Assembly: GCF_003259745.1 (NCBI RefSeq)
Contig: NZ_QLMC01000002.1
Coordinates: 608,272-672,271 of the forward strand
DNA from: Larkinella arboricola
Lineage (GTDB): Bacteria > Bacteroidota > Bacteroidia > Cytophagales > Spirosomataceae
Reading direction: 5' to 3'
DNA length: 64,000 bases
The number at the start of each line of letters is the position of its first letter. Within the stretch, counting starts at the first letter, position 1. Below are positions 44,212 to 52,425 of this stretch, piece after piece. A program made the position numbers and the translations under genes. The notes under the pieces were generated by a model, which worked only from the letters and a program-made list of their open reading frames with translations, was not told where the DNA came from and ran no database searches.

Positions 44212-46413
44212 TTATACATTCCACCAGTACGTCAGTTTCAGCACCAACGCCCGGTTTTTGACGCTCAGCGAGCCGGGTAAGTAGTTGTCCGTGTAAACAA
44301 TGAACAAATCGGAAACCGGGGCATAGCGCCACTGAAGACGGGTGTTGAGGTTCACGTTCTTGGCCTGTTCATTATATTGGACAAACGTGGTGAAGAACAG
44401 GCTGTTGGTCATAGTCAGGTCAATACGTGGACCCACGAGCCAGAATTTGGCCGTACTCAGCGGTTCGGGCAGCCGGATTTCGTTGTAGTTGGCACTCATC
44501 GCCAGACTCACATACGGCTGAAACCGATACCCCAGAGAAGTAGCGAGGTTCAGGCGGGTGCCATCGGCATAATAACCGCCGTACCGCGCTGAAAACGAGT
44601 AGGTAAACAAACTTTGCGGCTTCGAAATATAATCGGCGCCGATGGTTTTCCAGCGGTGTTCGGTGCCGCGCGCCAGCGTATCACGCCCGGTGTTGGTCGG
44701 GTCAAACGGGGCTAGCAGACGGATGTACGATTGGCTGGCCCAAACGGAAAAGACGCTTTTGGACCGGAATGTGGTGGTATACAGCGCCATGGTTTCGCTA
44801 TCGGTTTTCCGGAACGATTCATCATAAATGTGAACCGACGAAAGTTGCGGGCCGTGGCTTAACACCGAGCCGCCTTTGGGAAGTATCAGGTAACTGGCCG
44901 TCGGGTTGAATTTGACATACCCCCGGCGCGGTACGTAACCCACCTCCGCCGAATAGTTCTGGCCGACGTATTCGTGTTGCCAGCCAATAATCCATTTCCG
45001 GGTGGTATACAGCAGGTTGGCCGCGTGAACCAGGCTGCGGTTGGAGTTTTGCGGATCGAACGACTTCAGCAGGAGGACTTTCCCGGTCCAGACGTTGTTG
45101 GAAGAGGCCAGGTTGTATTCCAGACCAAAATTCCGGTTGTATTTCGAATACGTCGGTTTGCCCAACTCCGGCTCGTAATTGAGCGATTCTTTGTTGATGA
45201 GTATCACCCCGATGTTGGAGCGGGAGAACACCCGGCGCTGGAGCGCCATAACGGCAAAGTTCTGGGCGGGCAAACCGGTTTCGTCTACCTTGCCGGTCTG
45301 CATATCCATCAGGCCAATCCGCCAGTCTTTGTTGAGCTTGCCGCTGAGCCGCGCCCCAAACCGGATGGGAACGCCCAGACCGATGCGCCGGGAGAAAAAG
45401 GGCCGAATGTTGGCGTAGCCGAAATTGGAAATCTGGTCGCCGTTTTCCAGAAAAAACTGCCGCCGTTCCGGGAAAAACAACTCAAACCGGTCGAGGTTGG
45501 TCACCTGCTGGTCAACATCCACCTGCGAGAAATCCGGGTTGACGGTTAAATCCAGGTTGAGCGATGAGGTAACGGCCACTTTGGCATCCACCCCGGCATC
45601 GCCCCGGAACGCAGTCGGTTTTTCGGATTGATAGTCGCGGCTTAATCCACCCAATACGTATGGAATCACGGAAATATTCGGGCCGACCTGCGGAGGGGCC
45701 TGATCCCAGATGATGGAGCCGGTATACGCCAGCGAAGCCGTGGGAAATTGCCGGGGAACCGGAGCCCAGCTTGATTTTTCGGTGGTTAGCAGGTCGTTCC
45801 GGCTGAAGTTAATGCCCCAGCGCGTAATGCCTTTTTTGTACCGAATGGATTTGAAAGGAATGGCGGCTTCGAACACGTACCGGTCTTCATATTGCTTCAC
45901 CACCGAATACCATTTGTTGTCCCAGCTCAGATTGGCCCGGCCACCATCGTACAGCAACCCGTCCCACTGCGCCCCAACGGCGTTGGCACCAAACGTAAAA
46001 CCGTTGGTCTGGTCGTCGAAGGGGTCCAGGAAAAAGATGAAGTTATCGTTTTTCTGAAACTCCCAATCCCGCCGGAGCGACTGCACAAACGGCCGGTTGG
46101 CCCACGAACTGTCCGGTCGGCGGGGGTAGTAACAGACGGCGATGATGTAAAAATTTTGCTGGTCGTAGGTCATTTTTACGTCCGTCCGGAGCTTGGCAAA
46201 GCTGGTGTCCATCGGCAGCGCCATGAAAAAATCGGTTGCCGTTTCAGCCTCCAGCCAGGCTTGTTCGTCCATCACCCCGTCGATTTTAATGTGGGGCGTC
46301 CGGTCGGTTGGCTGCGTCTGGCGGATGTGGTATTGGTACGCTTCGTTTTTCTTTTGGGCGAAAAGGGCAGTACAAATGAAGAGGCAAGGGAATAGAATTC
46401 GGAAAAGTTTCAC
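44212..46413 (-). CDS. DUF5916 outer-membrane protein with N-terminal CBM9-like domain
   Basis: A 733-residue exported protein. After a signal peptide (about 1-19) a CBM9-like domain (about 35-220) shows the features PHIKIDGVMDEQAWLEAE, TDVKMTYDQQNFYIIAVCY, FLDPFDDQTNGFTFGANAVG and RWGINFSRNDL. The rest (about 230-733) is a predicted beta-barrel of the DUF5916 type, with SLNLDLTVNPDFSQVDVD and ELFFPERRQFFLENGD, ending in YWWNV. It may bind or transport carbohydrates or metal complexes at the outer membrane; the family has no firm function. A TATCTTTG element precedes it. Confidence 0.92.
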   Translation of the reverse strand: MKLFRILFPCLFICTALFAQKKNEAYQYHIRQTQPTDRTPHIKIDGVMDEQAWLEAETATDFFMALPMDTSFAKLRTDVKMTYDQQNFYIIAVCYYPRRPDSSWANRPFVQSLRRDWEFQKNDNFIFFLDPFDDQTNGFTFGANAVGAQWDGLLYDGGRANLSWDNKWYSVVKQYEDRYVFEAAIPFKSIRYKKGITRWGINFSRNDLLTTEKSSWAPVPRQFPTASLAYTGSIIWDQAPPQVGPNISVIPYVLGGLSRDYQSEKPTAFRGDAGVDAKVAVTSSLNLDLTVNPDFSQVDVDQQVTNLDRFELFFPERRQFFLENGDQISNFGYANIRPFFSRRIGLGVPIRFGARLSGKLNKDWRIGLMDMQTGKVDETGLPAQNFAVMALQRRVFSRSNIGVILINKESLNYEPELGKPTYSKYNRNFGLEYNLASSNNVWTGKVLLLKSFDPQNSNRSLVHAANLLYTTRKWIIGWQHEYVGQNYSAEVGYVPRRGYVKFNPTASYLILPKGGSVLSHGPQLSSVHIYDESFRKTDSETMALYTTTFRSKSVFSVWASQSYIRLLAPFDPTNTGRDTLARGTEHRWKTIGADYISKPQSLFTYSFSARYGGYYADGTRLNLATSLGYRFQPYVSLAMSANYNEIRLPEPLSTAKFWLVGPRIDLTMTNSLFFTTFVQYNEQAKNVNLNTRLQWRYAPVSDLFIVYTDNYLPGSLSVKNRALVLKLTYWWNV

Positions 46414-46452
46414 AAACAGGCGAAATTATAATGGGCTTTATGACTCGATAGG

Positions 46453-46460
46453 CAAAGATA
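46453..46460 (-). promoter_or_regulatory. -7 promoter element of the DUF5916 gene
   Basis: TATCTTTG on the minus strand is an exact match to the Bacteroidota -7 element, 39 bases before the ATG at 46413. Confidence 0.5.
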
Positions 46461-46534
46461 AGGCAAGTCTTGACGGGAATACTAAAATAGTATTTGTAAT
46501 TTAATGACTTCCTTCACCCAATCTCAAACTACCT

Positions 46535-47650
46535 TTGAATCAGACCGCTACTTCCGCACAGCCGGGGCCGGTTTCTGCCCAAAAACCGTCTGTCCGCTCG
46601 GCCCTGCTCGTTGGCAGCCTGCCGTTTTCCAACGAAGAAGAATGCATGACCCGCGCCCTCGATGCGCTGGCCCCGGTGTTGTTTTGCCTGCCCGACGGGG
46701 AGATCGGCGAAAAATCCCCGGCTTTCCCGAAAGGCAACCGGATTGCCTGGGTGGTGTACGCCATCGAGAAAATGACCGAAGACCAAACCAATTGGGAAGT
46801 CGTGAAGCCGCCCGTTCGGGGGGAAGACGGCATGGCCACCAGCTACGATCACATTCAGAAGCTCAGACCGTTGCGGTCGCCCGCCGAAATGCCGCAGCAC
46901 GTCCGGCTGGGTTACGATGATTTTTTCCGGAGCAGCTACCCGATTTTTAAACGGCTGCGGGAGCAGTACAACCGCCCCGATCTGAAATTTCAGTTGGGTG
47001 TGCCCACCGGTTTTGCGATGGGATTCGCGTTTGCCAGTCAGCTTCAGTGGCTGCGTTATACGTACGCGTTCAATACCGTCATTGCCCGCGAAGTCAATGC
47101 CGCGCTGGACGAAGCCGGAAACGACGTGATTGTTCAGCTCGAAGTGCCCCCGGAATTATACGCGGCTTATATGCTGCCCACACCGTTGCTTGGTTTGGCC
47201 CTGAAACCGATTAAAGATTTGCTGTCGAAAATTAAACCCGGTGCGCAGATTGGGATGCATTTGTGTCTGGGCGATTTTCACAACCACGCCCTGATTCATC
47301 CCAAAACGCTCGGCAAGATGGTGGCGTTTTCCAATAAACTGGTCGACGAATGGCCGTCGCAGCACACACTGGCGTATGTTCATTACCCGCTGGCCGAGGG
47401 GTTGGTGCCCCCGCCCCTCAACGATGGCTATTATGCGCCGTTGAAAAACCTGCGATTGCCGTCGGCCACGCGGTTGGTGGCCGGTTTTGTCCACGAAGGG
47501 CGGACGCTGGAAGAGAATAAACAGATTCGGGATTCCATCGAAACGGAGCGGGGGCAGGCGGTGAATGTCGCAACCTCCTGCGGGCTGGGCCGACGAACCC
47601 CCGAAACAGCCGAAAAACTGCTCAAGCTGATGGCGGAGTTGACGGTATAA
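46535..47650 (+). CDS. Uncharacterised protein, possible UROD/MetE-like TIM barrel
   Basis: A 371-residue cytosolic protein. The conserved-looking part begins at SALLVGSLPFSNEEECM (about 22-38) and contains LFCLPDGEIGEKS, FQLGVPTGFAMGF, VIVQLEVPPELYA, GMHLCLGDFHNHALIH and the C-terminal NVATSCGLGRRTPETAEKLL, a layout reminiscent of UROD/MetE-like barrels. I cannot assign a reaction. The frame has only a TTG start at 46535. An ATG at 46504 begins a different frame that overlaps the first 385 bases, so either TTG is used or the start has suffered a frameshift. It is divergent from the DUF5916 gene. Confidence 0.7.
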   Translation: MNQTATSAQPGPVSAQKPSVRSALLVGSLPFSNEEECMTRALDALAPVLFCLPDGEIGEKSPAFPKGNRIAWVVYAIEKMTEDQTNWEVVKPPVRGEDGMATSYDHIQKLRPLRSPAEMPQHVRLGYDDFFRSSYPIFKRLREQYNRPDLKFQLGVPTGFAMGFAFASQLQWLRYTYAFNTVIAREVNAALDEAGNDVIVQLEVPPELYAAYMLPTPLLGLALKPIKDLLSKIKPGAQIGMHLCLGDFHNHALIHPKTLGKMVAFSNKLVDEWPSQHTLAYVHYPLAEGLVPPPLNDGYYAPLKNLRLPSATRLVAGFVHEGRTLEENKQIRDSIETERGQAVNVATSCGLGRRTPETAEKLLKLMAELTV

Positions 47651-47656
47651 AAATAA

Positions 47657-47686
47657 ACAGGCCGGAAACGAACATTTCCGGCCTGT
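47657..47686. terminator. Bidirectional terminator-like hairpin
   Basis: The 12-bp perfect stem ACAGGCCGGAAA with its complement, loop CGAACA, lies six bases after the stop at 47650 and between two convergent genes. T-tracts are weak on the plus side (CTCAAAAAG) and better on the minus side (TTTATTTTTATA). Confidence 0.75.
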
Positions 47687-47706
47687 CTCAAAAAGTTAGG
47701 TTTCTA

Positions 47707-47895
47707 TTAACTACTGTGTCCGCCTTTGGTGCCTCCGGTCGAGCCGCCACCGCTGTGACTACCCTTGCTGCTGTTGGTTTTAGACGTACCTCTTCGTCCG
47801 CCGGTCGAACCGTGCTGGGGGCCGTTGTTTTGTGCGGCACCTTTCTCTCCACCGCCCAGCATCTCCTCATACTCTTTCAAATCCTTGTCAGCCAT
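47707..47895 (-). CDS. Small Gly/Ser-rich hydrophilic protein
   Basis: A 62-residue protein starting MADKDLKEYEEMLGGGEKGA, followed by a low-complexity tail of Gly, Ser, Thr, Lys and His ending GGTKGGHSS. There is no signal peptide or TM segment. The ATG at 47895 is chosen because the acidic helical start looks natural; the open frame continues upstream without a sensible start. It is followed by the terminator hairpin. The composition suggests a disordered cytosolic or nucleic-acid-binding protein, but no family is recognised. Confidence 0.5.
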   Translation of the reverse strand: MADKDLKEYEEMLGGGEKGAAQNNGPQHGSTGGRRGTSKTNSSKGSHSGGGSTGGTKGGHSS

Positions 47896-48011
47896 AACAG
47901 TCAAATTATTACGGTAACCGTTGTTGATTACTGATGGAGTAACCGGGCGGAGGGCGGGAGGGTTTGAAAATCGCCCGAAAAGTGTAGCTGGTTTCCGGCC
48001 GGACCAGTGAT

Positions 48012-48662
48012 TCACGCCTGGAAAGGCTGACTTCCGGGCAGAACCGTATGAAGAATATCGGCGACGGTATGGAAAACCGTGATGCCCGAATAAGCGGTCA
48101 GGGCGTCGGTTCGGGTATAGCCCCAGGTGACGGCCCCAAACGGCAGGGCTTCGGACTGGGCGGCTTCGATGTCCCGAACTTCGTCGCCGATGCAGAGGAT
48201 TTCGCCGGGTCGGAAACCGCTTTTTTTTATCACTTTCCGGAATTTCGACTGCTTGCCGAAAACGGACGTACCGCAACTGTAGTAGTTAATCAGGGGGGCG
48301 TTGTCAGCGCCCAGCACCCGCCGGATGTTGCTCTCCGAATTGGAACTGACAATGGCCAGCTGAACCCCGTGCGCCGACAACTGCTGTAGCAACTCCGAAA
48401 TACCGTCGAAGAGGCTGATCTGGTCAATGTCGCGGCTCATCATTTTGATGAATGTACTGGCCACAATCGGCATTTTCCAGGCGGGCAAACCCGACAGCTT
48501 CATCATCTGACGCACGTGCATTCCCCGCAGCTCATCAACCTGATCCGGCTCCACTTTCTTAAACTGGTACATCTCCGCCAGAACGTTGAGCGTTTTGAGA
48601 AAGTAAGGAAACGAATCGGCGAGCGTTCCGTCAAAATCGAAAATGACCAGTTTGTAGTTCAT
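48012..48662 (-). CDS. HAD family phosphatase, phosphoglycolate-phosphatase-like
   Basis: A 216-residue HAD hydrolase. Motif I is LVIFDFDGTLADS (nucleophile Asp9, acid Asp11), motif II QLAIVSSNSE, motif III the lysine in KQSKFRKVIKKSG and motif IV ILCIGDEVRDIEAAQ; residues about 15-85 form the helical cap. I chose the ATG at 48662, four bases after the response-regulator stop; ATGs at 48674 and 48677 would overlap that gene. It ends the signalling operon, but its substrate (phosphoglycolate or another small phosphate ester) is unknown. Confidence 0.9.
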   Translation of the reverse strand: MNYKLVIFDFDGTLADSFPYFLKTLNVLAEMYQFKKVEPDQVDELRGMHVRQMMKLSGLPAWKMPIVASTFIKMMSRDIDQISLFDGISELLQQLSAHGVQLAIVSSNSESNIRRVLGADNAPLINYYSCGTSVFGKQSKFRKVIKKSGFRPGEILCIGDEVRDIEAAQSEALPFGAVTWGYTRTDALTAYSGITVFHTVADILHTVLPGSQPFQA

Positions 48663-48666
48663 CGGT

Positions 48667-49437
48667 TCAGGCATCAAGCCACTCTTTAAAAGGCGATACT
48701 TTTTCTTTGCTGATAAAGACCTCCGTTTTCGGGTCGGGCTGCAATTCGAGTTTTAATTTGCTGTTGGAGTACGTATGAATGTTGCGAATGGCGGGCAGCG
48801 ACAGCAGAAACTGGCGGTTGGCCCGGAAAAAATCCGCCGGGTTCAGAATGGGTGCCAGTTTATCCAGACTGTAGTCAATCGGCATCCGCTGGTTGTCTTT
48901 CGTCACCAGAAACGTGATTTTCTCCTCGCTGTAAAAGTACGCAATATCGGCGGTTTCGATGGTACGGAGCCGGGTACCGACGTTGATCAGAAAACGGGTT
49001 TTGTAGTCAACCCGGCGCAGGCCCATCGCTTCTCTAAGTGTTTCGAGGTCGGTCTGCGTAAATTGCCGCTTCATGGACTGGTATTTCTGCAAAGCCGCCA
49101 GCAGGCTGTCGTAACTAACGGGTTTGAGCAGGTAATCGATGCTGTTGACCCGAAACGCCCTGATCATGTACTCGTCGAAAGCCGTCGTAAAAATAACTGG
49201 AACTGGCAGATGCACCTGTTCAAAAATCCGGAAGCAGAGGTCGTCTTCCAGGTGAATATCCATAAAAATCAGATCCGGCTGCGGGCGGCCAGACGACAGA
49301 TTGAGTTTCAGCCACTGAACCGAATCGCGAACCGAAGGCAATTTGGCCAGCACGGTAATGGTGGGGTCGTATTGGTGCACCAGGTCCTCCAGCCGGTCGG
49401 CGGTGAGGTCTTCGTCTTCTATAATCAGTACGTTCAT
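48667..49437 (-). CDS. LytTR family response regulator
   Basis: A 256-residue two-component regulator. The receiver domain (1-120) begins MNVLIIEDEDLTADRLEDLV; the phospho-acceptor is Asp60 (LIFMDIH), with Thr84-Thr85 and Lys105 (DYLLKPVS) as the other conserved residues. The LytTR DNA-binding domain is at about 150-256 (RFLINVGTRLRTIETADIAY, FFRANRQFLLSLPAI, SKEKVSPFKEWL). Its start overlaps the stop of the PAS kinase by four bases, so the two are co-translated. LytTR regulators usually pair with LytS/YehU kinases, and a truncated one lies upstream. Confidence 0.95.
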   Translation of the reverse strand: MNVLIIEDEDLTADRLEDLVHQYDPTITVLAKLPSVRDSVQWLKLNLSSGRPQPDLIFMDIHLEDDLCFRIFEQVHLPVPVIFTTAFDEYMIRAFRVNSIDYLLKPVSYDSLLAALQKYQSMKRQFTQTDLETLREAMGLRRVDYKTRFLINVGTRLRTIETADIAYFYSEEKITFLVTKDNQRMPIDYSLDKLAPILNPADFFRANRQFLLSLPAIRNIHTYSNSKLKLELQPDPKTEVFISKEKVSPFKEWLDA

Positions 49438-51020
49438 GGTTGTGAGTCGGTAAGAGTCGGTAATTCAACGACAAAGGTGGCGCCCTTGCCGGGATGGTGT
49501 TCGTACCAGATGTCGCCCTGGAGCCGTTTGACCAGTTTTCGGGCAATGGCCAGACCGAGTCCGTTGGAACTTTCGCCCGCCGTGGGTTTGGTGGACAGTT
49601 TGGTGAACTTCTGAAAAAGCCGTTCCACCTCGTCGAGCGGAACGCCCACGCCCTGATCCTGCACCCGGACCGCCACCGCCCCGGTCGATACCGTCATGCC
49701 GACCGAAACCTGCCCGCCCCCGGGCGAATACTTGATGGCGTTGGATATCAGGTTGTCGAGAATCTGGGTAAGCGAGTTGACATCCGCCAGCACCCGCACG
49801 GGTTGGTGGGGCAGGTTGGTCGTAACGGTTATTGCTTTGTTTCGGAGCGTTTCCCGGTAGCTCGCCAGCACCCGTTGCAACAGGTCTTGCAGGTTCAGTG
49901 GCTCGGCATGTTCCAGAATCCGACCCGACTCGATGGCGTGGATGCTCAGGAAATTGTTGATCAGGCTCAGCATGGTATCGGCACACTGCAACACCCGATG
50001 GGTGTGCAGCCGGGCGGTTTCGGGCGATGTCAGAATGGCCCGGGCTTCGTGCTGGAGGTTGTAGAGCGGGTTCTTCAAATCGTGCGAAACAATCTGGAGC
50101 AGCTCGTTTTTTTCCTCGTTGAGTTTCTTGAGTTCCCGGTTTTTCAGGCGGATTTCCAGGTTGCTGCGCTCAATTTCAAGCGCGTCGGATTCGGCTTTTT
50201 CTTTGGCCAGCCGCAGGGCTTCTTCAAACTCCTTTCGCTGGGTAATGTCGCGCACGTTCGCCAGAATACCGCCAATGGCTTCGTTTTCGATCTGATTGGA
50301 GGCAAACGTTTCCAGGTAGCAGTCGGGGCCGTTCGGGTTGGCTATACGGTATTCGGTCAGCACGGCGGATGTTTCGCCGGTAACCAGCTTTGTGAATTCG
50401 GTAATAACCCGCTGCCGGTCGTCTTCGTGAATCCACCACAGCAGATCGTCGCGTTCGTTGACCTTTTCCGGATGCTCCATAAAATCCGGAATCTTATTGG
50501 CAAACAGCATTTTACCGTTTGTATCAAAAATCTGAATCTGATCCTGAATGGCATCCATGATGGCCCGGAACCGCTTGGTGTCGTGTTCGATGCGGGCCTG
50601 GAGTTCCTTCCGCTCGGTAACATCCCGAAAATTGAGAATGATGCCCTGAATCAGCGGGTTGTCAAGCTGGTTGGTTGCCGTGGCTTCGATCCACCGCCAG
50701 GTGCCGTCTTTGTGCAGAAACCGCCAGGTAAATGAAATGGGCGTTTTGCTGCGGCTTTTGACCAGCCCGAAAAAGATGTCGCGGACCCGGTCGCGGTCGT
50801 CGGGATGGTGCAGCAGGTACTGGGAGCGCAACAGCATTTCTTCGGGCTCGTATCCCAATACATTTTTGATTGACGGGCTGACGTATCGCTCAATCCCGTT
50901 TTCATCCGAGATAATGATGACATCCGAACTGTGTTCGATCAGCGCCCGAAAGATGGCCAGCTGGCTTTGCAGAGCTTCTTCTACCGGTTTGGGGGCGTCC
51001 GGCGGAGTTGCTTCTTCCAT
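49434..51020 (-). CDS. PAS-domain sensor histidine kinase
   Basis: A 528-residue soluble kinase. Two PAS/PAC modules (about 20-138 with ISDENGIERYVSPSIKNVLGY, and about 145-265 with IFDTNGKMLFANKIPDF) are followed by a short coiled coil (about 265-305, KEKAESDALEIERSNLEIRL), HisKA with His313 (LLQIVSHDLKNPLYNL) and the ATPase domain (DNLISNAIKYSPGG, VQDQGVGVP, SNGLGLAIARKL). I chose the ATG at 51020: AAGGAG lies 8 bases upstream on the minus strand, whereas the earlier ATG at 51068 is only 10 bases from a -7 promoter element. It overlaps the LytTR regulator and is its probable partner, an unusual combination. Confidence 0.92.
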   Translation of the reverse strand: MEEATPPDAPKPVEEALQSQLAIFRALIEHSSDVIIISDENGIERYVSPSIKNVLGYEPEEMLLRSQYLLHHPDDRDRVRDIFFGLVKSRSKTPISFTWRFLHKDGTWRWIEATATNQLDNPLIQGIILNFRDVTERKELQARIEHDTKRFRAIMDAIQDQIQIFDTNGKMLFANKIPDFMEHPEKVNERDDLLWWIHEDDRQRVITEFTKLVTGETSAVLTEYRIANPNGPDCYLETFASNQIENEAIGGILANVRDITQRKEFEEALRLAKEKAESDALEIERSNLEIRLKNRELKKLNEEKNELLQIVSHDLKNPLYNLQHEARAILTSPETARLHTHRVLQCADTMLSLINNFLSIHAIESGRILEHAEPLNLQDLLQRVLASYRETLRNKAITVTTNLPHQPVRVLADVNSLTQILDNLISNAIKYSPGGGQVSVGMTVSTGAVAVRVQDQGVGVPLDEVERLFQKFTKLSTKPTAGESSNGLGLAIARKLVKRLQGDIWYEHHPGKGATFVVELPTLTDSQP

Positions 51021-51078
51021 ACAAAAACTCCTTTTGCTTAAACGTGATACAGGTGAACGAGTTCGCATAAACGTCGGC

Positions 51079-51086
51079 CAAAAATA
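51079..51086 (-). promoter_or_regulatory. Putative -7 promoter element of the PAS kinase operon
   Basis: TATTTTTG on the minus strand fits TAnnTTTG. It is 58 bases upstream of the preferred kinase start at 51020, and its position argues against the start at 51068. Confidence 0.45.
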
Positions 51087-51122
51087 AGGAAACCGTTTGC
51101 TTTTATTTTCTATTCGGGAGAC

Positions 51123-51791
51123 TTACCGACCTGATTTTTGCAACGGGATGCGCACCGAAAAAGCAAGCTCCGTCTCCTCAACCTGTACCGTCCGGCCCGT
51201 CAGCATCGCGTACCGTTGTTGTACACCGGCCAGACTACGGGTTCCGGTTCCCGCAGATAACGTGTCGGGCTGGCTGCGCAGTTGCCGGTTGTTCGAAACG
51301 CGCAGGTAGTCATTTTCTTCCCTTGCGACCGTGACAATCAGCGGCTCGCTGGCCGACATACGGTTGTGCCGGATTGCGTTTTCGATCAGTAACTGGAGCG
51401 TAAACGGCAGCAACGTGAAGTCATCCGCCGACACCGCTTCCGGAAAATCGACCCGAAACTTGCGCACAAACCGTACTTCGAGCAAAAACGCATACGAACG
51501 GGCAAAATCCAGTTCGGTTGCCAGCGTCAGGTAGTCATCATCGCGGTGTTCGAGCAGATAGCGGTATACTTTGGCCAGGTGATCGATAAACCGCTCCGAC
51601 AGGTCGGGGTCTTTTCGCACCAGCGACGACAGAACACTCAGGCTATTGAACAAAAAATGCGGACTGATCTGGTCTTTTAAGGCCGTAAACTGGGCTTGAA
51701 AATGGTTATCCGATAAGGTATTTTCTCCACGCATTGGCAACACAATCCATAAACCGGTAATCTGATTAACATTTTGTTGAAAGGTATTCAA
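51123..51791 (-). CDS. LytS/YehU-type histidine kinase, membrane domain missing
   Basis: A 222-residue protein containing only the catalytic part of a LytS-family kinase. The His_kinase motif is ISPHFLFNSLSVLSSLV with His45, followed by DLSERFIDHLAKVYRYLLEH, LLPFTLQLLIENAIRHN and the nucleotide motif GTGTRSLAGVQQRYAML. Bacteroidota relatives are about 340-380 residues with four TM helices before the His motif; here only about 40 mostly polar residues precede it, and the 290 bases upstream encode no membrane helices. An ATG at 51734 is an alternative start. It is either a soluble variant or a 5'-deleted relic. The cognate LytTR gene lies two genes downstream. Confidence 0.85.
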   Translation of the reverse strand: MNTFQQNVNQITGLWIVLPMRGENTLSDNHFQAQFTALKDQISPHFLFNSLSVLSSLVRKDPDLSERFIDHLAKVYRYLLEHRDDDYLTLATELDFARSYAFLLEVRFVRKFRVDFPEAVSADDFTLLPFTLQLLIENAIRHNRMSASEPLIVTVAREENDYLRVSNNRQLRSQPDTLSAGTGTRSLAGVQQRYAMLTGRTVQVEETELAFSVRIPLQKSGR

Positions 51792-52081
51792 CAGGAGAGC
51801 AAGCTACGAGGATACCGGGGTAATCGAAACGGAACGTGGATGAAACCGCCAATTCGGACGAAGAACCGGCGAAATGAGCCACAAACCGGCGTTGCGTTTC
51901 CTTGAGATGACCGGAAATCTGCCAGCGGGTCCGTTCTAAATTCGGGAAGGTCATAACTCTTGAGGTGGTTTTCTGGTTCTATTACGGACATGCCCCTGCG
52001 CCGTTGCCAACGCCGGGTATCAGCGATCGGTCGAACCGTAAGCAGGGACTAAAAAGAACAATAGCCCAACCAATTGAAACA
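51792..52081. other. Divergent intergenic region, no supported gene
   Basis: About 290 bases between the truncated kinase and the small ORF at 52082. Overlapping short frames exist on the minus strand, but none shows a signal peptide, helix pattern or known motif. I see no TM-coding remnant of the kinase here and no clear promoter. Confidence 0.5.
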
Positions 52082-52318
52082 ATGAGAACATTGGAAGATC
52101 TTACTTTTCAGGAAATTAAGCAGATGCGGGAATATGCCCTCGACCTGGCCGCGGGTTATGCCAAAGATGCGAAGGAGCAAGCTCATGCCGAACATCAGCA
52201 GGAGGCCCACAAAGCCGTTGCGCTGGAAGAGGAGTGGATTCACTACGCAAAAGCCTTGGACGAAGAACTTCAGAACCGGATCAAACGGACCATTCAGAAA
52301 ACCAATCCGGTATTTTGA
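52082..52318 (+). CDS. Small helical charged protein, unknown function
   Basis: A 78-residue protein starting MRTLEDLTFQEIKQMREYAL. It is rich in Ala, Glu, Lys and Gln, without hydrophobic segments, and is predicted by eye to be almost wholly helical (YAKDAKEQAHAEHQQEAHKA, ALEEEWIHYAKALDEELQNR). I chose the ATG at 52082, since the frame upstream encodes unlikely sequence. Small helical proteins of this sort occur near stress and carbohydrate genes in Cytophagales; no function is known to me. Confidence 0.55.
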   Translation: MRTLEDLTFQEIKQMREYALDLAAGYAKDAKEQAHAEHQQEAHKAVALEEEWIHYAKALDEELQNRIKRTIQKTNPVF

Positions 52319-52366
52319 GTCAATAAATAACGCGGGCCAGACGAACCTGCTTAAATGTTTCTTTTT

Positions 52367-52418
52367 CGGCTTACTCCTCCGTACCGGGTCCTCCATACCG
52401 GGTCCGGGGAGTAAGCCG
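52367..52418. terminator. Terminator-like hairpin with internal direct repeat
   Basis: The 11-bp stem CGGCTTACTCC (52367-52377) with its complement (52408-52418) encloses two copies of TACCGGGTCC. TTTTT precedes it and ATTTTG follows, so it may end both convergent small genes (52318 and 52426). Confidence 0.7.
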
Positions 52419-52425
52419 ATTTTGC

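Noticed and set aside
46504-46920. ATG-started frame overlapping the uncharacterised protein gene
   Set aside because: Its product is Arg/Pro/Gly-rich and not protein-like beyond the first 20 residues; kept only as evidence on the start of the real gene.
49494-50735. 413-codon plus-strand frame opposite the PAS kinase
   Set aside because: The kinase domains are complete on the minus strand, so this is a frame shadow.
51766-51991. Short minus-strand frames upstream of the truncated LytS kinase as a missing sensor exon or pseudogene part
   Set aside because: They encode no hydrophobic helices and no LytS-like sequence, so they do not explain the lost membrane domain.
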